The position numbers were made by a program, and so were the translations under genes. This document shows, one piece after another, positions 5,196 through 13,780 of a DNA stretch of 30,416 bases. Origin of the DNA: JBFMDN01 sp040753915 (GTDB taxonomy: Bacteria > Desulfobacterota > Desulfomonilia > Desulfomonilales > Desulfomonilaceae); contig JBFMDN010000069.1 in the NCBI GenBank assembly GCA_040753915.1, positions 1 to 30,416 of the forward strand, read 5' to 3'. The notes beneath the pieces were generated by a model. It was not told the origin of the DNA. It worked only from the letters and a program-made list of their open reading frames with translations, and did no database searches. Each line of letters starts with the position of its first letter. The stretch's first letter is position 1.

Positions 5196-8003
5196 TTACG
5201 TAAGCTCAGCGGCGAGCTTCTCGATGATAAAGGCCTCGATCTCGTCCCCTATCTTGATGTCTCGGAAGTTCTCCAGGTGAATTCCACACTCATACCCTTC
5301 CTGGGCTTCCCGAATGTCATCCTTGAACCGCTTCATGGAAACGATTCGACCTTCGTACACTACTACTCCGTCCCTGAGCAAGCGGACATGGTTGGATCGC
5401 TCGATCTTGCCTGAAGTCACGTAGGACCCGGCGATCACCCCAACCTTCGGGACGTTGAAGGTCTGGCGGACTTCCGCTCTGCCCATGACAACTTCTTTTT
5501 CTACCGGTGCAAGCAGACCCTGCATTGCCTTGCGGACATCGTCAAGCACTTCGTAGATGACCGAGTACACACGAAGGTCCACCTTCTCTTGTTCGGCAAG
5601 ATGAATGGTCTTTGGAGAAGGCCGGACATTGAAGCCGATGATAATCGCATTTGACGCGCTCGCGAGCATAACATCGGACTCCGTGATTGCCCCGACGCCT
5701 GCGTGGATGATCTTAACCTTGATCTCCTGTGCCGATATGCCGAGGAGCGATTCCTTCAATGCTTCCACAGAGCCTTGCACATCTGCTTTGAGGATCAGGT
5801 TGAGCTCCTTGACCTCCTGTTCGTGCATGCGTGCCAGGAGGTCCTCGAGAGAAACAGGCGCAGAGACGGCTACCTCGTGAGCCCGCTGCCGTTCCAAACG
5901 ATGTCCCCCGATTTGCCTTGCTATCTTTTCGTCATCAACGACAATGAAACGCTCGCCCGCCTCAGGAACCGCCGAGAAGCCCTGGACCTCAACCGGCGTA
6001 GCAGGACCGGCTTCGGTCACCATCTTGCCCTCGTGATCCACCATGGCGCGCACCTTGCCAAAAAGAGTACCTGCCACAAAAGGATCGCCCAACTTGAGCG
6101 TCCCGTCCGTGACGAGGACTGTCGCGACAGGTCCCTTTCCCTTGTCCAACTTGGCTTCGACAACAGTTCCCGTTGCCCTCTTGTCCGGATTGGCCTTGAG
6201 CTCCATCATTTCGGCTTGCAGAAGAATCAGTTCGAGGAAATCGTCCAAGCCCTCCCCTGTTTTAGCACTCACGAAACTGTAGAGGGTATCGCCACCCCAG
6301 GCTTCTGGAACGAGCTCCAGCTCGCTGAGCTGCCGCATGACCCGATCTTTGTCTGCGTCCGGCTTGTCCATCTTGTTCACGGCAACGATGATGGGAACCT
6401 TGGCTGCCTTGGCATGGTTGATCGCCTCTTTCGTCTGTTCCATGACACCGTCATCCGCTGCAACAACTAGCACGACAAAGTCAGTAACGTTGGCTCCTCG
6501 AGCCCGCATAGCGGTGAAGGCCTCGTGACCGGGCGTGTCGAGGAATACCAGGTCTCCCCTTGGCAACTTGACCTTGTAAGCGCCAATGTGCTGAGTAATT
6601 CCGCCTGCCTCCTGGTCGGTCACATGGGTAGATCTGATCCGGTCCAGGAGAGAGGTCTTGCCATGATCCACGTGTCCCATCACGGTCACAACCGGGGACT
6701 TTGAAACGAGATGGGCTTCTTCATCCACCATTCGGGCAGGCAGAAGATCTGTTTCCGACTGCTCGGAAGATTCGGCTTCGTATCCGAATTCGGAAGCCAC
6801 CAAGGAAGCAGTCTCAAAGTCCACCGGCTCGTTCACCGAAGCCGTGACACCCATGGAGAGCAGGTGCCTGATCACCTCCGTAGCCTTCACACTGAGCTTG
6901 TGAGCCAGACTGGCAACGGGTATCATCTCGGGAATCTTCAAGCGACGCTTGCTCGCCTTGGGCGTGGTGATTTCCGGCTTCTTTTGTTTGGGCTTTTTGC
7001 CTTTGCCCCTGAGACGACCGGCTCGAGGGCGATCGTCATAGAGGTCCGTTCCAAGCACGACCTCTTTCCGACGCCTGATTTTGCTTTTCGCCTCTTCCAC
7101 CGCCTCCTCTGCGATGTCACGCGACTTTCGGTCCTTCTTTTTCTTCTTTCTGGTTTCCTCTTCCTTAATTGGCTCGATCGAAAAAGGTTCGATTGGTACC
7201 AGGGGCTTCTCTACGGCTTTGGCTATTCTCGGAGGTGCCTGCGGTAACGGTTCGGGAGTGATCTCGACTGGCTCCGGCTTGGGCGGTTCCTTCTTCAGCT
7301 CAATTCTCCCAATGATTTGGGCTGGCTGCATTCTCCGCTCTTTCTTCTTTTTCTTTCGAGCTAGCCTGTCCTCCGGCGCCTTGGCCACAGGTGGCTCTAC
7401 TTGTGGCGCCTCTGCCTCCTCGACCGGCGTTTCCTCAGCGGCCTGCTCTGGAGCCTGTGCCTCCTGAATCTCGGGGACCGATTCCTGCGGCGCCTCCACT
7501 TTCTCTTCCTCGGGCGTCTCCTCGGCAGGGGCAGGGGGGGGCGTTTCTTCGACCACCTGCTTAGGCGGCGGCATCTCGATTATGCGGGCCGGCTCCATTC
7601 GTTTCACCTTTTTCTTTGGTCGGCGGGGTGCAGCTCTTTCTTCTAGAGCTCTTTGCTCTAGAACCATCTCTCTCTCTTCAGAGACAGCCTGCGTCTCCTC
7701 AATGGCGGGAGCCTCAACCATTTCCTCCTGAGGTTGCTCCACTTCAACAGGAGCATGTTCTCGCGCTCGAGGAGGCTGCTTTTTCATTCTGCGCCGGATT
7801 ACGGTCGGTTTGATCCGCTTTTCAACAATTTCACGCTGCGGTAGCGCAGTCACAAGCTGGTCACGCAAGGCGCCGGGGTCGTCCGTCTCGAGATGGCTGT
7901 CCGGGCCTTCCACCTGGTACCCCAGGGTTGCAAGTTCTCTGAGCAGATCTTCGTTTTTGACCTTCAAATCTCGGGCCAGGTCATCAACGGTCAACAAAGC
8001 CAT
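5196..8003 (-). CDS. infB: Translation initiation factor IF-2
   Basis: IF-2 is the GTPase that brings formyl-Met-tRNA to the 30S subunit and promotes subunit joining. The 935-residue product has an IF2_N module at 1-52 (LTVDDLARDLKVKNEDLLRE). Then comes a long low-complexity linker (about 60-345) with Pro/Glu-rich stretches alternating with four or five Lys/Arg clusters. A second IF2_N module follows near 355-405. The G domain has G1 GHVDHGKT (443-450), G3 DTPGHEAFT, G4 NKMDKPDAD and G5 SAKTG. The beta-barrel and C-terminal fMet-tRNA-binding domains follow. The start at 8003 overlaps the ylxR stop by 13 bases, which argues for coupled translation. Confidence 0.97.
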   Translation of the reverse strand: MALLTVDDLARDLKVKNEDLLRELATLGYQVEGPDSHLETDDPGALRDQLVTALPQREIVEKRIKPTVIRRRMKKQPPRAREHAPVEVEQPQEEMVEAPAIEETQAVSEEREMVLEQRALEERAAPRRPKKKVKRMEPARIIEMPPPKQVVEETPPPAPAEETPEEEKVEAPQESVPEIQEAQAPEQAAEETPVEEAEAPQVEPPVAKAPEDRLARKKKKKERRMQPAQIIGRIELKKEPPKPEPVEITPEPLPQAPPRIAKAVEKPLVPIEPFSIEPIKEEETRKKKKKDRKSRDIAEEAVEEAKSKIRRRKEVVLGTDLYDDRPRAGRLRGKGKKPKQKKPEITTPKASKRRLKIPEMIPVASLAHKLSVKATEVIRHLLSMGVTASVNEPVDFETASLVASEFGYEAESSEQSETDLLPARMVDEEAHLVSKSPVVTVMGHVDHGKTSLLDRIRSTHVTDQEAGGITQHIGAYKVKLPRGDLVFLDTPGHEAFTAMRARGANVTDFVVLVVAADDGVMEQTKEAINHAKAAKVPIIVAVNKMDKPDADKDRVMRQLSELELVPEAWGGDTLYSFVSAKTGEGLDDFLELILLQAEMMELKANPDKRATGTVVEAKLDKGKGPVATVLVTDGTLKLGDPFVAGTLFGKVRAMVDHEGKMVTEAGPATPVEVQGFSAVPEAGERFIVVDDEKIARQIGGHRLERQRAHEVAVSAPVSLEDLLARMHEQEVKELNLILKADVQGSVEALKESLLGISAQEIKVKIIHAGVGAITESDVMLASASNAIIIGFNVRPSPKTIHLAEQEKVDLRVYSVIYEVLDDVRKAMQGLLAPVEKEVVMGRAEVRQTFNVPKVGVIAGSYVTSGKIERSNHVRLLRDGVVVYEGRIVSMKRFKDDIREAQEGYECGIHLENFRDIKIGDEIEAFIIEKLAAELT

Positions 8004-8287
8004 CCGGTAACCCCTTTGTGTTCTATTCCTCGGAGCACCCCCTCGCTAAAGGGGGTCTCAGTTATTCTTCGGCGCAATGCCCTCTCCAAACGGCTGAGTT
8101 TTTGTGCCGCTTTCATGCATGCCTCCTGCGGGCATACATAGCATCCTCTGCCGGAGCGCTCCCGCTTTCCGCAGGAAACGACAGCAGCGCTTCCTACGGC
8201 TCTGAGTCGTATCATTTCCCGCGCAGGCCGCTTGCGTCGACAGCCTATGCACGTGCGAATGGGAATATGGCCTTTCCGCATGCCCAT
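7991..8287 (-). CDS. ylxR: YlxR family (DUF448) RNA-binding protein
   Basis: YlxR proteins are small, basic and thought to bind RNA; they are found between nusA and infB. From ATG at 8287 the product has about 98 residues (96 from ATG at 8281). The family signature PIRTCIGCRRKRPAREMIRL starts about ten residues in, and GRGCYVCPQEACMKAAQKL follows, giving the typical GRGxYxC motif. A basic helix and a short tail close the protein. The start lies 7 bases after the nusA stop. No strong ribosome binding site precedes it beyond GGTGG inside the nusA end, so translation probably depends on nusA. Its 3' end overlaps infB by 13 bases. Confidence 0.88.
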   Translation of the reverse strand: MGMRKGHIPIRTCIGCRRKRPAREMIRLRAVGSAAVVSCGKRERSGRGCYVCPQEACMKAAQKLSRLERALRRRITETPFSEGVLRGIEHKGVTGWLC

Positions 8288-8294
8288 GTGTCTG

Positions 8295-9776
8295 TTATTG
8301 GCCACCTTCCGATGCGTGAGCTGCCTCCGCACCTTCGTCATGGGAGCCGGTCGGTACCTCCGGGCCCTCAAGACCTGAGGCTGCCTCGTGTTCAATGGCC
8401 CCCTGGCTCGACCCAGCATCTTCAAATTCCTGCGCCGCAGTGATTTCCGACTCTTGTGCCATACCCTCCAGAGTCTCTTCAGGCAGCTCACTTGCCTCCC
8501 CGGGTCTCGTTTCCTCAACGCCCTCATCTTGCTCCGGGACGGGATTGGCCAGGTACTGCAAGGCACCCTGTATCAGTGCTGAGCCCTTGTCCTCCGTGAT
8601 CCCCATGAAGCTCGTCAGCTCTGCCACCGTTGCTCGGGCTATATCCTCCGGCGTCCTGTACCCATTGTCGAACAGGATCGTGGCGGTCTCCTCATCCATT
8701 CCTTCCACGGCCAGCAGGCGCTCGAACGATTCCCCGGTGATCTTTTCCTCTTTGGACTCGCTGCGAACGTCGATCTTCCAGCCCGTGAGCTTGGCGGCCA
8801 GCCGGACATTCTGTCCCTTCTTGCCGATGGCCAGAGATAGCTGATCGTCCGCGACGATTACTTCCATAGTGTTCGTGTCCTGATCGATGATGACCTTCGA
8901 TATCTCGGCCGGCTGCAACGCGTTGCAGACAAAGTGGGCGGCATCGTCATTCCACGGGATGATGTCTATCTTTTCGCCCCTGAGCTCCTGAACCACGGCC
9001 TGAACCCGAGACCCCTTCATGCCTACACACGCTCCTACCGGGTCTACATCGGCATCCGTGGAGCGCACTCCAATTTTGGCTCTCTGACCCGGCTCGCGGG
9101 CAGCACACATGACACGGACAATGCCTTCTGCGATTTCAGGAACTTCCTGCTCGAATAGCTTGACCAGGAACGCCGGGTTCGATCGGGACAGCATAATCTG
9201 CGGGTCCTTTTGTGTGCGACGCACATCGAGAATGAGCGCCCTGATACGATCTCCTTGCCGGTAGGTTTCTCGGGGGATTTGCTCGTTAAACGGGAGTATC
9301 GCCTCTGCTCGTCCAAGGTTCACCACGATATTGCGCTTCTCGAAACGCTGAACTACACCCGTGACCACGTCGCCCTTGCGATCCTTGTATTCGGTGTAAA
9401 TATTTTCCCGCTCTGCATCCTTCACCTTCTGAATGATCACCTGCTTCGCGGTTTGGGCGGCAATGCGACCGAAGGCTTCGGTTTCCATCTTTACGCCAAG
9501 CTGGTCACCCACTTCGGCTTCAGGATCCAATTCTCTGCGAGCAGTTTCCAGATCGATCTCGACAGTAGCATCCTCGACTTGGTCCACGACGTCCTTGAAG
9601 AGGAAGACCTCGACTTCTCCGGTTTCCTCACTGTACTGAGCCTCGAGCTCCACCTTGTTTCCGTACTTCTTTCGAGCGGCTGAGACCAATGCGGCTTCGA
9701 GAGCTTCTACGAGAGTCTCTCTGGGAATGCCTCGCTCTTTGGCGACCTGGTCTATCATTCTGTTCAAGTTTCCCAT
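8295..9776 (-). CDS. nusA: Transcription termination/antitermination factor NusA
   Basis: NusA binds RNA polymerase and nascent RNA and tunes pausing, termination and antitermination. From the chosen start the product is 493 residues. The N-terminal polymerase-binding domain begins GNLNRMIDQVAKERGIPRE. The S1 domain follows (GDVVTGVVQRFEKRNIVVNL, about 135-195). Two KH domains come next, with GMKGSRVQAVVQEL and AIGKKGQNVRLAAKL as their GxxG signatures. A helix-hairpin-helix-like region (EGMDEETATILFDNGYRTPE) follows, and then an acidic Glu/Ala-rich tail of about 75 residues. I prefer ATG at 9776, with GGGAG 7 bases upstream, to TTG at 9782; the ATG start then lies 2 bases after the rimP stop. 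Confidence 0.97.
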   Translation of the reverse strand: MGNLNRMIDQVAKERGIPRETLVEALEAALVSAARKKYGNKVELEAQYSEETGEVEVFLFKDVVDQVEDATVEIDLETARRELDPEAEVGDQLGVKMETEAFGRIAAQTAKQVIIQKVKDAERENIYTEYKDRKGDVVTGVVQRFEKRNIVVNLGRAEAILPFNEQIPRETYRQGDRIRALILDVRRTQKDPQIMLSRSNPAFLVKLFEQEVPEIAEGIVRVMCAAREPGQRAKIGVRSTDADVDPVGACVGMKGSRVQAVVQELRGEKIDIIPWNDDAAHFVCNALQPAEISKVIIDQDTNTMEVIVADDQLSLAIGKKGQNVRLAAKLTGWKIDVRSESKEEKITGESFERLLAVEGMDEETATILFDNGYRTPEDIARATVAELTSFMGITEDKGSALIQGALQYLANPVPEQDEGVEETRPGEASELPEETLEGMAQESEITAAQEFEDAGSSQGAIEHEAASGLEGPEVPTGSHDEGAEAAHASEGGQ

Positions 9777-9778
9777 GC

Positions 9779-10309
9779 TCAATCTCCCGATCTGCCCGCT
9801 CGCCGTCTCAGGTCTTCTCGAAACAAATCTTCTTCCGATAGGTCAAGACGGGCCTTTTCCACATCTTCCAAACCAATTCTCACGAAGTCCCCCTCAATCT
9901 CTACGATAATGTTCGCGTCTTGTGCTCCCCGCAGAATTCCACGAAAATTCCGTCTTCCGCCCACTTTGCGGGATGTCCTGACGCGAACGGGCGAGCCAGC
10001 ATACCGTTCGAAATCCTTCGCTTTTCTCAACACTCGGTTTATTCCTGGAGACGATACTTCGAGATGATACGCGTGCCCGATCGGATCCTTGATGTCGAGC
10101 AGTGCGCCTACCTGGCGGCTGATCATCTCGCAATCATCGAGGGTCACGCCACTTGGAGAATCGATGTAAAGTCTTAATACCCATTTTCCGCCCTCGGGCC
10201 TGAATTCGAGCTCTACCAGCTCGATTCCTTCCGGCTCGATGACAGGTTCTATCATCTCCCACAGGGAAGAAATGCGTTCCCTATTCATAGGCCTCGATCC
10301 CGGAGACAT
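9779..10309 (-). CDS. rimP: Ribosome maturation factor RimP
   Basis: RimP assists late assembly of the 30S subunit. The 176-residue product shows the family order. An N-terminal domain carries EPVIEPEGIELVELEFRPEG and the LRLYIDSPSGVTLDDCEMIS segment. The YHLEVSSPGINRVLRK motif follows (about residues 80-96), and then an SH3-like C-terminal domain. Two ATG starts are possible, 10309 and 10288. Each has a four-base purine match very close upstream, so the choice is open; homologues would fit the shorter form as well. It is the first protein gene of the operon, directly behind a tRNA and an intrinsic terminator, and is followed without a gap by nusA. Confidence 0.93.
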   Translation of the reverse strand: MSPGSRPMNRERISSLWEMIEPVIEPEGIELVELEFRPEGGKWVLRLYIDSPSGVTLDDCEMISRQVGALLDIKDPIGHAYHLEVSSPGINRVLRKAKDFERYAGSPVRVRTSRKVGGRRNFRGILRGAQDANIIVEIEGDFVRIGLEDVEKARLDLSEEDLFREDLRRRAGRSGD

Positions 10310-10336
10310 GCGCTCCAGGGCTTTGTCTATTCATAT

Positions 10337-10364
10337 AAAAAAACCCGGGGATAGCAACCCGGGT
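10337..10364 (-). terminator. Intrinsic terminator between tRNA-Gly and rimP
   Basis: On the minus strand ACCCGGG (10364-10358) pairs perfectly with CCCGGGT (10349-10343) around an 8-base loop. The run of seven T residues (10343-10337) follows at once. It lies 17 bases after the tRNA 3' end and about 28 bases before rimP. It should release the tRNA transcript while letting a fraction of polymerases read through into rimP-nusA-infB. Confidence 0.8.
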
Positions 10365-10380
10365 GGTCTTAACCACTCTC

Positions 10381-10456
10381 TGGAGCGGGCAACGGGGATC
10401 GAACCCGCGACATCAAGCTTGGGAAGCTTGCACTCTACCAACTGAGCTATGCCCGC
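10381..10456 (-). tRNA. tRNA-Gly(CCC)
   Basis: The minus strand folds into a 76-base tRNA. The acceptor stem is GCGGGCA/TGCCCGC. The D arm is GCTC-AGTTGGTA-GAGT with one G-U pair, and the anticodon stem is CAAGC/GCTTG. The loop TTCCCAA places anticodon CCC at 10423-10421. The T arm is GCGGG-TTCGATC-CCCGT. The discriminator is T and CCA is encoded in the DNA. It reads the glycine codon GGG. A strong promoter begins 11 bases upstream and an intrinsic terminator follows. Confidence 0.95.
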
Positions 10457-10466
10457 GCCATTCGTA

Positions 10467-10495
10467 AATCTAACAACGAGCATTGGGTATGTCAA
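10467..10495 (-). promoter_or_regulatory. Sigma70 promoter of tRNA-Gly and the rimP-nusA-infB operon
   Basis: On the minus strand TTGACA (10495-10490) is exact and TAGATT (10472-10467) matches the -10 consensus at four of six positions, with a 17-base spacer. Transcription would start near 10460, four bases before the mature tRNA. No other promoter fits between the tRNA terminator and rimP, so this is probably the main operon promoter. Confidence 0.7.
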
Positions 10496-10644
10496 GTAGT
10501 TTTCGCCGCCAAGAAACTGGATAAACAGCCCCCGTCCTTTCCCGCCCGAAACCAGCCGAGAAGCTCTTAGGGAAGAATTCCACTTAGTGATCAAGACACA
10601 CGCCTGGCTGGATTTGTTCCGCATCTCCCCTAAGGGGCATCCCG

Positions 10645-12543
10645 TTAAAGAAACCGGCGGTTGATGTCAATCTTCGCCCTGTCCCTCAGCCGGCGGACCC
10701 ATCCTTTCAGAAAATCCGTCTTCCTGACCTCGACTATCCACTTTTCGAATTCTTCCGCTTCCTTCGCATATGTTTCGTCGCTGGCCGGCTCCATGCGGTC
10801 GAGCTTGACCACAGCAACCCCGCCCGGGACGATGACAGGCTCGGGAAACACCGGATTAACAGGCGTGACGCTGGTGAGCATGTCGCTCACTTGCGGTGAC
10901 TTCCCCAACCCGGGAACCAACCCGGTTGTTCTCGAGACCGGCTCTTTTTCTTCCCACTTGTAGCCAAAACTCTTCGCTATCGCCTCTGCTTCCGTCGCGC
11001 TCTTCTTCAATGCCTCGATGACCTCGTCCGCTTTCTTCTTGGCGCGCTCAAGAGCCTGTTTCTTGAGGTAGTCCTGCTCAACCGTTTTCCGTATTTCCTC
11101 GAGCTCTGGCAAGCGTTCCTTATTCTTCTCCACCAGCTTCATAACCACATAGTTGTCGCCGCTCTTGATCAGCTTCGAGATCTCATCGGTCTTCAGCAAG
11201 AAAGCTTCCTCCGCAATAGCTGGGTCAGAGCCGGCGTGTGGCAGGCTTCCGCCTCTCGCGACGAGGCCGGAGTCGTACACTTCAAATCCGAATTGCTTTG
11301 CCTGACCTGCCAGGTCCTCGGAGCGGTACACCAGCTCGTAGAACCGATCCGCCTCTTTCTCCACTTCTCTCCTCGCCCTTTCCTCAAGGAGCTTATCACG
11401 AATTCTGTCTCTGACCTCCGCAAGCTCGAGTTTCTTTTCCGGAGTCTTTTCTTCCACCATTATCAAGTGGTATCCACTCTGTGTCAGGACAGGCTCGGAA
11501 ACCTTTCCAACCTCCAGGCCAAAGGCAACCCGCTCCAATTGCGGGTCCATCGTACCCCTCGACAAGTATCCAAGATCGCCGCCGCTCTCTGCCGACGTCG
11601 CATCTTCAGATGCAGCCTTGGCCACAGACTCGAAAGATTCACCCGCTTGAACCCGGGAAAGAAGGTCCCGAGCCTTACTGAGAGCCTCTTCCTTGGACTT
11701 CGCGTCTGCGCCCTCGGGCACCTTCACCAGAATGTGTCTGGCCCGGACGCGCTCGGGAAGCAAGAATTCTTTCGGGTGCAGGTCGTAATAGGATTGAATC
11801 TCTGAGTCTCCGACCGAGAGCTTCTTGGCAAGATCGCGCCAGGAAAACACCACATACTTCAGTCGCACGGTAGGAGGAATTTCATACGCGGACTGAGTCT
11901 TCTTAAAGAACGACTCGAGCGCGGCCGGATCCGATACGGTCTCCTCAGGATCAGGTTTGATCTCAAGCACGGAAAGGACGAGCTTATCATTCTGAAAATG
12001 CCAGAGTCTCTTGAGCTCCTCAGCATCGGTCTTCACCCCGTCGGTAAGCAATTGCATGAGCTGAGAAGCGACCAACTGTCGTCTGAGGTTATCTTCGAAC
12101 AGTTGAGGGGAAAGCTTTATGGAGTCCAGATACGCCCTGTACATGACAGGATCGAACGCGCCATCGCGCTGGAACACCGGAGTGGCCCGTATGTGTGCTA
12201 CAACATCTTCGTTCGTCGCGAACATTCCTAGGCGCTGAGCTTCCTGCATTAACAACGTCTGATCGACGAGAGCATCGAGGACCTTTTGCTTGAGATTCAG
12301 CTTGTCGAGCAGCTCTGCGGGAACGGATCCCTTGAACCGGAGGCGAATCTTCGCGAGCTCGCTCTCATACATGTTGTAGAAAAGACCGTAGCTGATTTCG
12401 GTTCCGTTGACGCTGGCGGCGTAGTTGCGTTCTCTCTCGCCGGGACCGGACCATCCGTACCAGAAAACGAACGTAACAATTATGCCGCCCAGAGCCACCT
12501 TGATCAACCACGACCGGGCGTGTTTTCTCATGAGATCGAGCAC
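10645..12543 (-). CDS. PpiD/SurA-type peptidyl-prolyl isomerase, membrane-anchored
   Basis: The protein is a periplasmic foldase tethered to the inner membrane, like E. coli PpiD (623 residues); here about 632. It starts LDLMRKHARSWLIKVALGG, with one membrane helix (about residues 12-31), and then a SurA_N-like chaperone domain (NYAASVNGTEISYGLFYNMY onward). One parvulin domain lies near residues 270-370 (RARHILVKVPEGADAKSKEE to SGGDLGYLSRGTMDPQLERV and SGYHLIMVEEKTPEK). A C-terminal chaperone region follows. I choose GTG at 12543 because GGAG lies 6 bases upstream; TTG at 12561 has no such site. It is divergent from mreB and has its own promoter. Residue-level isomerase activity cannot be judged; PpiD's own parvulin domain is weakly active. 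Confidence 0.88.
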   Translation of the reverse strand: MLDLMRKHARSWLIKVALGGIIVTFVFWYGWSGPGERERNYAASVNGTEISYGLFYNMYESELAKIRLRFKGSVPAELLDKLNLKQKVLDALVDQTLLMQEAQRLGMFATNEDVVAHIRATPVFQRDGAFDPVMYRAYLDSIKLSPQLFEDNLRRQLVASQLMQLLTDGVKTDAEELKRLWHFQNDKLVLSVLEIKPDPEETVSDPAALESFFKKTQSAYEIPPTVRLKYVVFSWRDLAKKLSVGDSEIQSYYDLHPKEFLLPERVRARHILVKVPEGADAKSKEEALSKARDLLSRVQAGESFESVAKAASEDATSAESGGDLGYLSRGTMDPQLERVAFGLEVGKVSEPVLTQSGYHLIMVEEKTPEKKLELAEVRDRIRDKLLEERARREVEKEADRFYELVYRSEDLAGQAKQFGFEVYDSGLVARGGSLPHAGSDPAIAEEAFLLKTDEISKLIKSGDNYVVMKLVEKNKERLPELEEIRKTVEQDYLKKQALERAKKKADEVIEALKKSATEAEAIAKSFGYKWEEKEPVSRTTGLVPGLGKSPQVSDMLTSVTPVNPVFPEPVIVPGGVAVVKLDRMEPASDETYAKEAEEFEKWIVEVRKTDFLKGWVRRLRDRAKIDINRRFL

Positions 12544-12581
12544 GAGCCTCTCCTTTCCCAATGCAATTCACTCGCGGCGGA

Positions 12582-12610
12582 ATCATAAGTTCTCAATGGC
12601 GTGTTGTCAA
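12582..12610 (-). promoter_or_regulatory. Sigma70 promoter of the PpiD-type gene
   Basis: On the minus strand TTGACA (12610-12605) is exact. After 17 bases comes TATGAT (12587-12582), five of six to the -10 consensus. The leader would be about 30 bases and contains the AAAGGAG ribosome binding site before the GTG at 12543. Confidence 0.7.
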
Positions 12611-12667
12611 TGGCGGAAGCTCGAAATGGCGCTCCGGACCCCACGTTTCGGATGCGGAGCGATCGGC

Positions 12668-12696
12668 TTGATTGCGCAGCGGGCTTCTGTTAGATT
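12668..12696 (+). promoter_or_regulatory. Sigma70-type promoter of the mre operon
   Basis: TTGATT (12668-12673) and TAGATT (12691-12696) with a 17-base spacer give a fair promoter. Transcription from near 12703 would leave a 40-base leader with the purine-rich GGGGAGAG ribosome binding site before the mreB ATG at 12743. Confidence 0.55.
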
Positions 12697-12742
12697 CCAT
12701 AAGATTTGCTGTGCGATCCAATTTTCGAGAGGGGAGAGCGAG

Positions 12743-13780
12743 ATGTTCTTCAACTCGTTCTTCGGGATCTTCTCCAACGACATGGCCATCGATCTCGGTA
12801 CCGCCAATACGCTGGTATACGTGCGGGGCCAAGGGGTTATCCTCTCGGAGCCGTCCGTGGTCGCAGTAAAAACCGATCTCAAGCGCGGCCCTCGCATCGT
12901 CGCGGTAGGAACCGACGCGAAGAAGATGCTGGGCAGAACCCCAGACAACATCAAGGCCATACGCCCCATGAAGGACGGGGTGATCGCAGACTTTGAAGTG
13001 ACTGAGGCAATGCTTAAGCACTTCATATTCAAAATTCATCGAAGGCGGTTCCTTGTCAAGCCCCGCATCGTGGTGTGTATCCCGTCGGGCATCACGCAAG
13101 TGGAAATGCGCGCTGTCCAGGAAGCGGCTGAGAGCGCAGGGGCCCGGGAGGTCTACCTCGTAGAAGAACCCATTGCTGCGGCAATCGGAGCGCATCTCCC
13201 CATCACCGAGCCTACTAGCAGCATGATCGTCGACATCGGCGGTGGCACAACTGAGGTCGCTATCATATCCATGTCCGACATCGTCTACTCCAAATCACTG
13301 AGGATCGCCGGAGACAAGATAGACAACGCCATCATCCGATACGTCAAACAGAAATACAGCCTGCTTATCGGCGAGCGTACCGCGGAAATGATAAAGATGA
13401 TGATAGGGAGCGCTTGTTACGAAGAGGAGGACAGCTTCATCGAGGTGAAGGGCCGGGATCTGATAGCAGGGGTTCCCAAGGTGATCGCCCTCCGATCCAG
13501 CGAGGTGACAGACGCCATATCAGAGCCAGTCCGGCAAATTCTGGAAACGATCAAGACGGCTCTGGAGCAGACCCCACCGGAGCTGGCGGCCGACATAGTA
13601 GACAATGGCATCGTACTGACTGGAGGTGGCTCTCTGCTGAGAAATCTCGATGAGGTCATCCGGCGGGAAACGAGCCTTCCCGTCGCTGTGGCTGACGATC
13701 CCCTTTCCACCGTCGTCGTTGGGTCCGGCCTCGTGTTCGAGCATTTTGATGTATTGAAGGACGTATTGGTAAAATGCTAA
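12743..13780 (+). CDS. mreB: Rod shape-determining protein MreB
   Basis: MreB is the bacterial actin that organises lateral wall synthesis. The 345-residue product has normal length and the usual N-terminal membrane-binding segment (FFNSFFGIF). The ATP-fold motifs are phosphate-1 DLGTANTLVYV (from Asp17), phosphate-2 DIGGGTTEVAIIS (from Asp164) and the C-terminal adenosine motif VLTGGGSLLRNLDEVI. The ATG at 12743 follows GGGGAGAG; the frame is open further upstream, but that part overlaps the promoter. It is the first gene of the mreBCD-mrdA-rodA set. A gap of 262 bases separates it from mreC. Confidence 0.97.
   Translation: MFFNSFFGIFSNDMAIDLGTANTLVYVRGQGVILSEPSVVAVKTDLKRGPRIVAVGTDAKKMLGRTPDNIKAIRPMKDGVIADFEVTEAMLKHFIFKIHRRRFLVKPRIVVCIPSGITQVEMRAVQEAAESAGAREVYLVEEPIAAAIGAHLPITEPTSSMIVDIGGGTTEVAIISMSDIVYSKSLRIAGDKIDNAIIRYVKQKYSLLIGERTAEMIKMMIGSACYEEEDSFIEVKGRDLIAGVPKVIALRSSEVTDAISEPVRQILETIKTALEQTPPELAADIVDNGIVLTGGGSLLRNLDEVIRRETSLPVAVADDPLSTVVVGSGLVFEHFDVLKDVLVKC

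Noticed and set aside
5703..6470. A 255-codon open frame antisense to infB
   Set aside because: Lies wholly within the IF-2 G domain and C-terminal part on the other strand; no independent start signal or family match.
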